Source: a virus. From it: DNA of 38,574 bases. The notes below the pieces were generated by a model. It had not been told where the DNA came from and searched no databases. It saw only the letters and a list, made by a program, of their open reading frames with translations. Of this stretch, positions 24,292 to 32,102 are shown in pieces. Location of the stretch: the IMG/VR virus record IMGVR_UViG_3300030104_005028, positions 10,748-49,321 of that record. The stretch is one strand, 5' to 3'. The position numbers and the translations under genes were made by a program. Numbering within the stretch: the first letter of the stretch is position 1; every line of letters begins with the position of its first letter.

Positions 24292-25911
24292 ATGGCTTTA
24301 AATCCGTTTTTTCTACAAGGATCTCAAGGTGAACAAAGGTTAGTTCAGGATATCATCAATGAACAACTGAAGATTTATGGTGTCGAAGTAACATATATTC
24401 CTAGAAAATTTGTAAATAAAAGATCTATTATAGAGGAAGTTGAGTCATCAAAGTTTGATGATAATTTTTTGATTGAAGCATATTTGAATACCTATGAAGG
24501 ATATTCAGGTGCTGGCGATGTAATGACTAAGTTTGGTGTAAGTTTGAGAGATGAAGTTACATTAACAATATCAAGAGAAAGGTTTGAAGATTTTATAGCA
24601 CCTTTTATGGATGCAGATGATTATGAATTATCAACAAGACCTCGTGAAGGTGACCTAGTTTATTTTCCACTAGGAGGTAGATTATTTGAAGTAAAGTTTG
24701 TAGAACATGAAAAACCTTTCTATCAGTTAGGTAAGAATTATGTTTATGAACTTCAATGTGAACTATTTGAATATGAGGATGAAATTATTGATACTGGTAT
24801 TCAGGCAATTGATGAGGAAATTGAGGACGTAGGATTCATAACGACATTGAATCTTGTTGGATCGGGACAAACTGCAACAGCCACGGCATCTATCTCTGCT
24901 TCATCAGGATATCTAAGTGGTATTACAGTATTAAATGATGGTAGTGGTTACACATCAACTCCAACAGTTGCTATAGGCACTAATAGGGTCGCTGGTGGTG
25001 CAAACGCATCTGCAGTTGCAATAACGACTGAAAGAGCAGGTGTATTCTCCGTTAAAGAAATTGTTATTATAAATCCCGGATCTGGATATACATTTGCTCC
25101 AAGTATAAGAATTATAGGTGGTGGAGGTAGTGGTGCAATTGCAACATGTGGAATTGTAACGGTTGGACAAGGTGTAATAGGACTAAACATAACTGATGAA
25201 GGAACTGGATACACAACTACACCATCAGTTACGATTGCAGGGCCTGGAATTGGAACTACTGCTACTGCCACCGCAATTATTAATGCAGGAAATACTCAAT
25301 TACAATCTTTCCGTATTACGAATCCCGGTTCTGGATATACCTCCACACCATCAGTTACTATTGGTGACCCAAATATTATTATTGGTCGTGGTAATTTCTT
25401 AATCAATGATCTCGTTATTGGTGAAACATCACTTACAGAGGCAAGAGTTAAATCATGGGATGTAGATACGAAGATTCTCAAAGTATCAAATGTCGGTATT
25501 GGAACAACTATCAGTGGATTCATTCCCGGAGAAAGTATTAGATCAAATACAGTATTCTTTAATACTACAAGCACTAAATCTGCCACTGTTGGAGTTAGCA
25601 CATCAATAATTGGAATCAATACTTCAAGTATTGTGGTTGGTGCTGCAATTTCAGCAGTCGATAATGTTATAGGTGCTGGAGGAACAGTTTTATCTATTGG
25701 TGCAGGAACAGTAACCCTGTCACAAAGAACTGTAAATTCAAGTTCTACAACTGTAAATGTATCCTTCGGAACCACTCAATTTGTCACTTATAACATACGT
25801 GAATATGATCAGAGAGATATATATGATGAATACACTGAAAATGACGAATTTGAAATTGAAGCAGATTCTATCATTGATTTTGCAGAAACTAATCCATTTG
25901 GTACTTACTAA
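24292..25911 (+). CDS. gp14: neck protein gp14 with a large repeat insertion
   Basis: I chose ATG 24292 over the GTG nine bases earlier (24283) because the family N-terminus is MALNPFFLQGSQGEQRL. The result is 539 residues against 256 in T4. The N-terminal 180 residues are gp14-like (VEVTYIPRKFV, LEAYLN-like helix, REGDLVYFPLGGRLFEV, YELQCELFEYEDE). The C-terminus (DEFEIEADSIIDFAETNPFG) is also gp14-like. Between them (about 24835-25790) lie roughly 320 residues of beta modules: four GxGYTxxP repeats (24922-25370), a GExI module and a VxVG-type module. gp14 works with gp13 at the head-tail neck, so the insert probably projects from the neck. Its stop shares a base with the gp15 start. Confidence 0.92.
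   Translation: MALNPFFLQGSQGEQRLVQDIINEQLKIYGVEVTYIPRKFVNKRSIIEEVESSKFDDNFLIEAYLNTYEGYSGAGDVMTKFGVSLRDEVTLTISRERFEDFIAPFMDADDYELSTRPREGDLVYFPLGGRLFEVKFVEHEKPFYQLGKNYVYELQCELFEYEDEIIDTGIQAIDEEIEDVGFITTLNLVGSGQTATATASISASSGYLSGITVLNDGSGYTSTPTVAIGTNRVAGGANASAVAITTERAGVFSVKEIVIINPGSGYTFAPSIRIIGGGGSGAIATCGIVTVGQGVIGLNITDEGTGYTTTPSVTIAGPGIGTTATATAIINAGNTQLQSFRITNPGSGYTSTPSVTIGDPNIIIGRGNFLINDLVIGETSLTEARVKSWDVDTKILKVSNVGIGTTISGFIPGESIRSNTVFFNTTSTKSATVGVSTSIIGINTSSIVVGAAISAVDNVIGAGGTVLSIGAGTVTLSQRTVNSSSTTVNVSFGTTQFVTYNIREYDQRDIYDEYTENDEFEIEADSIIDFAETNPFGTY
24922..25370 (+). repeat. four GxGYTxxPxV modules inside gp14
   Basis: Four copies of a roughly 45-residue unit with cores DGSGYTSTPTV, NPGSGYTFAPSI, EGTGYTTTPSV and NPGSGYTSTPSV start near 24922, 25060, 25180 and 25306. 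Each core is followed by a Gly/Ala/Thr-rich strand. The same core occurs in the giant protein, gp8 and the DUF4815 protein. Confidence 0.85.
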
Positions 25912-26957
25912 TGTTAGGCACATATTTTTATCACGAAATACTTAGAAAAACAGTCATTTCATTTGGAACACTGTTTAATGATATTCATATTCGACATAAA
26001 GACAACGCTGGAAAATCTATTAGTGATATGAAAGTGGCATTGGCATATGGCCCAATGCAGAAGTTTTTGGCAAGAATTGAACAACAACCAGAATTAAATA
26101 GAGCAACACAAATTAGTTTACCAAGAATGTCATTTGAGATGACGACATTGGTTTATGATCCAACAAGAAAATCAAGTGTTACTCAAACATTCAAGGCATC
26201 TGACGGAACGAATTTAAGAAAAGTATTCATGCCTGTGCCTTACAATATAGGATTTGAATTAAATATACTTGTTAAATTAAACGATGATGGTTTACAAATT
26301 TTAGAGCAAATATTACCGTTCTTTCAACCATCATTCAATCTATCAATAGATTTGATAAAAGTAATCGGAGAAAAAAGAGATATAAGTGTTGTGTTGGATA
26401 ATATTGGATTCCAAGATGATTATGAGGGAGATTTTGCTACCAGAAGAGCACTAATATATACACTCAATTTTACTGCAAAAACATTCTTATTTGGCCCAGT
26501 CGCAGATACTCCAGAAGGACTCATCAAAAAAGTTCAGGTGGATTATCATACAAATATGGACAGAGAGAATGCAAGGAGAGAACTCAGGTATGTTACAACT
26601 CCACAAGCAGTTAAGGACTATGACAATGATAATACTGCTGTATTAACATTTGAACTGAATAAATCAGCAACTAATTTCACAGTTAATGATTCCTCACAGT
26701 TTGCTGTAAATGATCGTATTGTAATTGATAGTGAGGTAATGTTAATTAAGGAAATACCTAATGCAACATCATTGAATGTCAGGAGAGGATATAGTAAAAC
26801 AATTAAGGCAACACATCCTGAAAATACAAAGATTAATAAATTAACTACAGCAGACGATAATCTAATTGATGTTGGAGATGATTTCGGATTTAGTGAAACA
26901 TCAAGCATCTTTACAGATTCACTTTCATTTAATCCTGCTACAAGGACAGACTCATGA
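25911..26957 (+). CDS. gp15: tail sheath stabilizer / tail terminator gp15
   Basis: This 348-residue homologue of T4 gp15 (272 residues) caps the tail tube and sheath and joins tail to neck. Diagnostic blocks parallel T4: an initial G-x-YFYHE segment, SFGTLFNDIHIRH, LPRMSFEM, FELNILVKLNDDGLQILEQI then LPFFQPSFNLSI, and FLFGPVADTPEGLIKK. The C-terminal addition (about residues 244-314, 26640-26850) is a beta module with VNDRIVIDSEVMLI, LNVRRGYSKTIKATH and a trailing ENTKI. The same type of module occurs in the giant and DUF4815 proteins. The end overlaps the gp16 start by 4 bases (ATGA). Confidence 0.93.
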   Translation: MLGTYFYHEILRKTVISFGTLFNDIHIRHKDNAGKSISDMKVALAYGPMQKFLARIEQQPELNRATQISLPRMSFEMTTLVYDPTRKSSVTQTFKASDGTNLRKVFMPVPYNIGFELNILVKLNDDGLQILEQILPFFQPSFNLSIDLIKVIGEKRDISVVLDNIGFQDDYEGDFATRRALIYTLNFTAKTFLFGPVADTPEGLIKKVQVDYHTNMDRENARRELRYVTTPQAVKDYDNDNTAVLTFELNKSATNFTVNDSSQFAVNDRIVIDSEVMLIKEIPNATSLNVRRGYSKTIKATHPENTKINKLTTADDNLIDVGDDFGFSETSSIFTDSLSFNPATRTDS

Positions 26958-27403
26958 TGAACACAGATTTTGGTAGTATTGAAAAATCACTTAACGTAGA
27001 AACTGATATTATACAAGAGGGTGGATGTGCAAGAAAGAGTGATTCTGCAACTGATATTACACCTAAGAAGGATGATGTTGAAAAAGACTATAATTATACA
27101 AGAGGTCAATTATATTCATTGATTGAAAAAGGACAAGAAGCAATTAATGGAATTATGGAACTTGCTGGAGAGAGTGCGAGTCCAAGAGCATATGAAGTTG
27201 CAGGCCAATTAATTAAATCTGTTGCTGATAGCACAGATAAACTAATGGACTTACAGAAAAAGGTCAAAGAAATTGATGAGGATATTACTAAAACACAAGG
27301 AAATGTCACCAATAATGCTTTGTTTGTGGGGTCTACGACAGAACTCTCAAAGTTACTAAAGAAAGGTTTTCTAAATAATAATGATACAAAAACTGCAGAA
27401 TAA
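26954..27403 (+). CDS. gp16: small terminase subunit gp16
   Basis: This is a 149-residue protein; T4 gp16 is 164. gp16 forms rings that recognise DNA and stimulate the large terminase during packaging. The conserved central helix pair is present: YTRGQLYSLIEKGQEAI, then SPRAYEVAGQLIKSVADST and KLMDLQKKVKEI. The C-terminal block NNALFVGSTTELSKLLKK also matches the family. Translation may start at the overlapping ATG 26954 or at the second ATG at 26957. The upstream overlap suggests coupling with gp15. Its stop shares one base with the next start, and gp17 follows after one intervening gene. Confidence 0.92.
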   Translation: MMNTDFGSIEKSLNVETDIIQEGGCARKSDSATDITPKKDDVEKDYNYTRGQLYSLIEKGQEAINGIMELAGESASPRAYEVAGQLIKSVADSTDKLMDLQKKVKEIDEDITKTQGNVTNNALFVGSTTELSKLLKKGFLNNNDTKTAE

Positions 27404-29619
27404 TGAAATCCTGTAAAAAAGGATACTACTATTGCAACACTGAGAAAAAATGTATGCCCATTCCTGATGGACATACTGTTCGTGATGATGGTTTTCTTAT
27501 GAAGGAAACTAAGGATAGTGATCATGAACCAGAGATGATTCGTAATCAACTCAAAACTGCAGGAAGAGCATCCAAACGCATTGTAAAACATTCTCGTAGT
27601 AAGAAAAATTTCAAAGCGTGGGTTCAATCAAAGATAACTAAAGCATCTGATTACTTAGATACTGCTGCAGACTATCTTGATAGTAAAGAGGTAAACGAAG
27701 AAGGTCTTCGAGCATGGTTTGGAAAGTCAAGTGGTACAACCAAATCTGGTAGAAAAGTTAAAGGTTGGGTTCAAGTGGGTGGAAAGTATGACGGGAAACC
27801 ATGTGCTCGCCAGCCCGGACAAAATACAACTCCTAAATGCACTTCATCATCGAAGAGAGCATCTATGAGTAAAAAAGAGAGAGATAGTGCAAGAAGAAGA
27901 AAAGTAGCAAAAGACCCTAATCAACCACAAAAATCAAGTGCAGCAGCACCAACAATGGTTTCAACTGATCCTAAGAAAAAAATGAAAGAACAATACACAA
28001 CTCTACCTCTACGACTAGAGGTTCCCAAGAGTCAAAATGATTTTAAACAAGGTTTGATGTTCCGTGAAAGTTTAAAAGAAAATAGCGGTATGCTATTTGT
28101 ATTTGATCGTATTGCACAACAGTCATTCCATATGACTGAGACAACAATACCACTTGAAGTTGCTTTCGTTAGAAAGGATGGGATTATTGAAAGTATAAAA
28201 TCATTAGAACCAAAGGATTATGATCCTGTGTATTCTGATGGTGCTATTGAGTTGGCAATTGAAGTAAATCGTGGTTGGTTCGCAGAGAATAATGTAGAAG
28301 AAGGAGATGAGTTGGTTGTAGAGTATATTATTGAAGATCCAAAAGACAAATATCGTTCAGAGACAGGAACAATATACGATATTTTAAGTGAGGTAAAAGA
28401 TAAGAAAGGAAAGAGTAGTGGATCAAAAGATGCTTGCTATCATAAGGTTAAGTCAAGATATTCGGTATGGCCAAGTGCATATGCATCTGGTGCATTAGTT
28501 AAGTGTCGTAAAGTCGGTGCTGCAAACTGGGGTAATAAATCAGAAGGATTAGAAATACAAAATTCAGATGGTAAAACAATCGCAGGTGTGGTTGATATAA
28601 TTGGGCCTGATAACTTACAACCAATTACAAATGAAAATGGTGTTTGGAAGGGAACTAAGCAGGTTGAAGAGGGTTTGTTAGTTAAAGCTGCTCAAGGTGT
28701 AGAATCTGGTGTTAGGAAGTTTAACAAACTTGATGATAGAGTTAATAGAGCAGTTGCTAGGAAAACTAAAAAAGTTGGAAAAAAGGCATTAAAACTTGTA
28801 GGTAAAGGTGTTAAAAAAGTTGCAGCTGCAACAGCTAGAGGAGCAGCAGGTGCAGTTGGTGGTGCTTTAAAGGGTGCAGCAAAAGGTGCTTACAAAGGTA
28901 TAAAAAAAGGATTAAGCGAAGAGGAAATTATTGAAAAGCATGATACTCCAAGCAATGTGAAGAAGATTGCTAAAGAATTGGATAAGGCAGTTGAAATGCA
29001 TAAGAGTCAGGCAAAACGTTTGAGAAAAGCAGGTATCTCGGAGGATGTTCCTAGAGGCCCCGGTGGTAATCCAATTAGAATAAAGGATAGGATTAAGGCA
29101 GCAAAAGGTCAGATTCCTCATGGATATCAATTGAAAAAGGAAGAAGTTGAATTAGATGAGAAGTGTTGGGCTGGATATGAGAAGAAAGGTATGAAGACTA
29201 TGTTTGGTAAGAGATATCCAAACTGTGTGAAGAAAAAGGTCTCAGAATCAGTTTACAACTGGAGAGAGGAAGTTCTTAATGATATTGAAAAAAACATTTC
29301 TGATGATGAGGGTAGGGATTACGTAAAAAAGATTGAAGAGGGCAAGAGCCCTGCTTGGCAAAGAAAAGAAGGAAAAAGTGAATCAGGTGGATTGAATGCA
29401 AAAGGTGTTGCATCATATCGTGCAGCAAATCCCGGTTCTAAGTTGAAGACTGCTGTGACAACTAAACCATCTAAGTTGAAGAAAGGATCAAAATCAGCAA
29501 ACAGAAGAAAGTCATTCTGTGCTAGAATGAAAGGTATGAAGAAAAGACTTACATCAGCAAAAACAGCAAGAGATCCAGATTCAAGAATTAATAAGTCACT
29601 TCGTAAGTGGAACTGCTGA
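27403..29619 (+). CDS. mosaic Lys-rich protein with DUF192 domain, between the terminase genes
   Basis: This 738-residue, strongly basic protein has at least six segments. Residues 1-35 hold a CxxxxYYYC...C cluster. Residues 100-190 hold a GLRAWFGKS block, a GWVQVGGKYDGKPCARQPGQ block with cysteines 134 and 146, then basic K/R stretches. Residues about 200-308 match DUF192 (GLMFRESL, GMLFVFD, IPLEVAFV, IELAIEVNRGWF). Residues 344-376 are ACYHKVKSRYSVWPSAYASG then ALVKCRKVG. Residues 440-503 are Ala/Lys/Gly-rich and histone-H1-like. Residues 588-611 are CWAGYEKKGMKTMFGKRYPN then CVKK. Residues 648-738 are a K/R-rich tail ending SFCARMKGMKKRL and RINKSLRKWNC. I recall the Cys-Lys modules from T4-like marine phages and large DNA viruses. 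DNA binding is inferred. It directly follows gp16. Confidence 0.8.
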   Translation: MKSCKKGYYYCNTEKKCMPIPDGHTVRDDGFLMKETKDSDHEPEMIRNQLKTAGRASKRIVKHSRSKKNFKAWVQSKITKASDYLDTAADYLDSKEVNEEGLRAWFGKSSGTTKSGRKVKGWVQVGGKYDGKPCARQPGQNTTPKCTSSSKRASMSKKERDSARRRKVAKDPNQPQKSSAAAPTMVSTDPKKKMKEQYTTLPLRLEVPKSQNDFKQGLMFRESLKENSGMLFVFDRIAQQSFHMTETTIPLEVAFVRKDGIIESIKSLEPKDYDPVYSDGAIELAIEVNRGWFAENNVEEGDELVVEYIIEDPKDKYRSETGTIYDILSEVKDKKGKSSGSKDACYHKVKSRYSVWPSAYASGALVKCRKVGAANWGNKSEGLEIQNSDGKTIAGVVDIIGPDNLQPITNENGVWKGTKQVEEGLLVKAAQGVESGVRKFNKLDDRVNRAVARKTKKVGKKALKLVGKGVKKVAAATARGAAGAVGGALKGAAKGAYKGIKKGLSEEEIIEKHDTPSNVKKIAKELDKAVEMHKSQAKRLRKAGISEDVPRGPGGNPIRIKDRIKAAKGQIPHGYQLKKEEVELDEKCWAGYEKKGMKTMFGKRYPNCVKKKVSESVYNWREEVLNDIEKNISDDEGRDYVKKIEEGKSPAWQRKEGKSESGGLNAKGVASYRAANPGSKLKTAVTTKPSKLKKGSKSANRRKSFCARMKGMKKRLTSAKTARDPDSRINKSLRKWNC

Positions 29620-29626
29620 TTAAATT

Positions 29627-31273
29627 ATGTCTGATAATGTTTACCTTGGAAATCCGAATCTAAAGAAAGCTAATACAGCGATCAACTTTACAGAAGATCA
29701 AGTTGTTGAGTTTGTTCGCTGTAAAGAAGATCCCGTTTATTTTGCAAGAAAGTATATACAAATAGTATCTCTTGATGAGGGTCTTGTTCCTTTTGATTTA
29801 TATCCTTTCCAAGAAAAATTAATACAAAATTTCCACGAAAGTAGATTTAATATCTGTAAAATGCCACGTCAGACTGGTAAATCTACCACTTGTGTGTCAT
29901 ACTTGTTGCATTACGCAGTTTTTAATGATAATGTCAACATTGCTATTTTGGCGAACAAAGCGTCCACTGCTAGAGATTTACTTGGCAGATTGCAACTTGC
30001 ATATGAAAATTTGCCTAGATGGATGCAACAAGGTATAATTGCATGGAATAAAGGATCTTTAGAATTAGAAAATGGATCAAAAATTTCGGCAAACTCTACT
30101 TCTTCATCTGCTGTCCGAGGTGGATCCTATAATGTCATCTTTCTTGACGAGTTCGCTTTCATCCCGAATCACATTGCTGATGACTTCTTTGCCTCTGTTT
30201 ATCCTACTATCTCGTCTGGACAAAGTACTAAGGTAATTATTGTATCTACCCCAAGGGGTATGAATCATTTTTATCGGATGTGGCATGATGCTGAAAGAGG
30301 TAAGAATGAATATGTTCCAACTGATGTTCATTGGTCAGAAGTTCCGGGCAGAGATCAAGTCTGGAAAGAACAAACAATTGCAAACACATCAGAAGCACAA
30401 TTTAAGGTTGAGTTTGAATGTGAATTTTTAGGATCTGTTAATACACTTATTAATCCTGCAAAATTAAAAAATTTAGTTTATGAAGAACCAAAGACTAAAA
30501 ATGCTGGTTTAGATATACATGAGGATCCCATAAAGGATCATAATTATCTAATAACAGTGGATGTGGCTCGTGGATTAGGAAATGATTATTCAGCATTTAT
30601 TGTCTTTGATATTACAAATTATCCATATAATGTCGTAGCAAAATATAAAAATAATGAAATAAAACCCATGCTATTTCCTAACATCATACATGATGTGGCA
30701 AAAGGATATAATGAGGCATATCTACTAATAGAAGTAAATGATATTGGAGATCAAGTTGCAAGTATTCTTCAATATGATCTTGAATATGAAAATTTGTTAA
30801 TGGCAACTATGAGAGGTCGCAACGGTCAAATTGTTGGAACTGGTTTTTCTGGAAAGAAAACTCAACTTGGTGTAAGAACAACTTCTGCTGTTAAAAAATT
30901 AGGATGCTCCAATTTAAAAACATTACTAGAAGATGATAAAATAATAGTTAAAGATTATGAGGTAATATCAGAACTTACAACATTTTCCCAAAAAGCAAAT
31001 TCATTTGAGGCTGAGGAGGGGTGTAATGATGATTTAGCAATGTGTCTTGTAATATTTGCTTGGTTAGTTGCACAGGATTATTTCAAAGAAATGACTGATA
31101 ATGATGTAAGAAAAAGATTATATGAGGAACAAAGGAATCAAATAGAGCAGGATATGGCTCCATTTGGATTCATTAATGATGGATTAGATGATGCAAGTTT
31201 TGTGGATGAATCTGGTGATGTATGGAAAGTTGATGAGTATGGTGATAGATCATACATGTGGGATTATATGTAA
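29627..31273 (+). CDS. gp17: large terminase subunit gp17 (ATPase-nuclease)
   Basis: At 548 residues (T4 gp17 is 610), this is the packaging motor that translocates DNA into the prohead through the portal and cuts the concatemer. The ATPase domain shows Walker A PRQTGKST (residues 80-87), Walker B VIFLDE with D174 and E175, and the STPRG motif (207-211). The C-terminal RNase H-fold nuclease shows TVDVARG with D312, LLIEVND with E369 and CNDDLAM with D468/D469, the expected acidic triad positions. All key residues are present and I see no intein or frameshift. It begins 7 bases after the mosaic protein, with no obvious strong ribosome site in the short gap. Confidence 0.97.
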   Translation: MSDNVYLGNPNLKKANTAINFTEDQVVEFVRCKEDPVYFARKYIQIVSLDEGLVPFDLYPFQEKLIQNFHESRFNICKMPRQTGKSTTCVSYLLHYAVFNDNVNIAILANKASTARDLLGRLQLAYENLPRWMQQGIIAWNKGSLELENGSKISANSTSSSAVRGGSYNVIFLDEFAFIPNHIADDFFASVYPTISSGQSTKVIIVSTPRGMNHFYRMWHDAERGKNEYVPTDVHWSEVPGRDQVWKEQTIANTSEAQFKVEFECEFLGSVNTLINPAKLKNLVYEEPKTKNAGLDIHEDPIKDHNYLITVDVARGLGNDYSAFIVFDITNYPYNVVAKYKNNEIKPMLFPNIIHDVAKGYNEAYLLIEVNDIGDQVASILQYDLEYENLLMATMRGRNGQIVGTGFSGKKTQLGVRTTSAVKKLGCSNLKTLLEDDKIIVKDYEVISELTTFSQKANSFEAEEGCNDDLAMCLVIFAWLVAQDYFKEMTDNDVRKRLYEEQRNQIEQDMAPFGFINDGLDDASFVDESGDVWKVDEYGDRSYMWDYM

Positions 31274-31301
31274 CAAAATAACATAAAGAGAATATTAAAC
31301 T

Positions 31302-31309
31302 TGTAAATA
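31302..31309 (+). promoter_or_regulatory. possible weak late promoter variant before the small-gene pocket
   Basis: TGTAAATA differs by one base from the late box TATAAATA. It lies in the gap after gp17, 19 bases before the GTG of the 58-residue gene. Position and spacing fit the other boxes, but a one-mismatch octamer in AT-rich DNA can occur by chance. Confidence 0.3.
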
Positions 31310-31328
31310 ACTAAGAAAGTGATATGCT

Positions 31329-31505
31329 GTGGACTGGGATATAGAAGTTAAACTATCTAATCTAAAACAAATGAACATCATTTATCAAGAACACATAGAA
31401 ATCTTAGAAAAGGAAAATGATGAAATGAAAAGTGAGATTATTTTTCTTAAAAAACAATTAGAATATAAATCATTAGGAAAGCCTGATTCTGATGGAATTG
31501 AGTGA
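31329..31505 (+). CDS. 58-residue coiled-coil protein with GTG start
   Basis: The frame runs from GTG 31329 to TGA 31503-31505, with an in-frame stop nine bases before the GTG, so the gene cannot extend further upstream. The product begins MDWDIEVKLSNLKQM and continues as a highly charged helix with heptad spacing (HIEILEKENDEMKSEIIFLK). The ATG at 31324 is out of frame and closes at once. An internal ATG at 31371 is the alternative start. A GAAAG about 9-10 bases before the GTG could serve as a ribosome site. The 3' end overlaps the Nfu gene by 14 bases. I know no function for it. It fills an otherwise empty 218-base gap, which supports it being real. Confidence 0.6.
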   Translation: MDWDIEVKLSNLKQMNIIYQEHIEILEKENDEMKSEIIFLKKQLEYKSLGKPDSDGIE

Positions 31506-31797
31506 AGATGAATTAAATCAATATAATTATTTGAAAAGGCAACATTATTTGGCGACACATATGGAATTAACTGAAGAAAATGTAATTAGAGTATTAGAAG
31601 AACTCTTACCTTACATAGAAGCGGATGGTGGATGGTTGGAGTTTGTAGAAATAGAGCATGAAACAAATTTTGTTAAAGTAAGATTAGGTGGTGCATGTTC
31701 TACTTGTGCAATGAGTGCTATTACACTAAAGCAAGGTATAGAAAGTAAATTGATGCATGAGATTCCTGATTGCTATGGAGTAATTCAAGTTTTATAA
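31492..31797 (+). CDS. nfu: Nfu/NifU C-terminal-domain protein (Fe-S cluster scaffold)
   Basis: This 101-residue protein contains the NifU C-terminal domain: ENVIRVLEELLPYIEADGGW, then VRLGGACSTCAMSAITLKQG with the conserved CxxC (GGACSTC), and a terminal IPDCYGVIQVL. In cells this domain assembles [4Fe-4S] clusters as a bridged dimer and passes them to target proteins. Residues 1-23 precede the domain. I kept ATG 31492 because AGGAAAG lies about nine bases upstream, while the internal Met24 has no visible ribosome site. It is a metabolic-type gene embedded in a structural cassette and overlaps its neighbours on both sides. A host Fe-S supporting role is inferred. Confidence 0.88.
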   Translation: MELSEDELNQYNYLKRQHYLATHMELTEENVIRVLEELLPYIEADGGWLEFVEIEHETNFVKVRLGGACSTCAMSAITLKQGIESKLMHEIPDCYGVIQVL

Positions 31798-32021
31798 TGG
31801 ATTTAGACATAGATGATCAATTAGATCTTGGTGAATTATTATTTACAGAAAGAAAGTGTAGATCGTGTGGAAAAATAAAAAATTTAACAGATGACTACTA
31901 TTTAACAAGAAAAAATAGAACTATGGTATCTGCATATTCATACGAATGTAAGACATGTACTATTGAACGTGTGAAGAAAAATAAGGGTAAATCAAATAAT
32001 TGGGCCTATCCAGACTGGTAG
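31797..32021 (+). CDS. small zinc-ribbon-like protein
   Basis: This 74-residue protein starts at the ATG that shares one base with the Nfu stop (TAATG); a start 27 bases upstream would overlap the Nfu frame needlessly. It carries two CxxC knuckles: CRSCGKIKNL with C25/C28-type spacing and, about 26 residues later, YECKTCTIERVKK. The intervening DDYYLTRKNR segment matches small zinc-binding proteins common in phages and HNH-associated ribbons. No HNH catalytic residues are seen. Its function is unknown; nucleic-acid binding is plausible. It probably shares a transcript with the Nfu gene. Confidence 0.75.
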   Translation: MDLDIDDQLDLGELLFTERKCRSCGKIKNLTDDYYLTRKNRTMVSAYSYECKTCTIERVKKNKGKSNNWAYPDW

Positions 32022-32057
32022 TTCATGCATAGTTTCCCCAGTAAAAACATAGGTTTT

Positions 32058-32065
32058 AATAAATA
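32058..32065 (+). promoter_or_regulatory. probable late promoter box before gp18-gp19
   Basis: AATAAATA, one base from TATAAATA, sits in the 81-base gap before gp18, 37 bases upstream of the ATG. A good ribosome site, GGAG at 32091-32094, lies eight bases before the ATG at 32103. That fits a highly expressed tail sheath gene with its own promoter. Confidence 0.5.
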
Positions 32066-32102
32066 ATTTCAGATTAATTCTGGACATTACGGAGAAAACA
32101 AG

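Noticed and set aside
31770-31796. Upstream ATG for the zinc-ribbon-like gene
   Set aside because: It would overlap the Nfu frame by 28 bases. The ATG at 31797 coupled to the Nfu stop matches the packing style of the region.
32044-32057. AAAAC-ATAG-GTTTT hairpin before gp18 as a terminator
   Set aside because: A 5-bp weak stem overlapping the probable late promoter is likely chance in AT-rich DNA.
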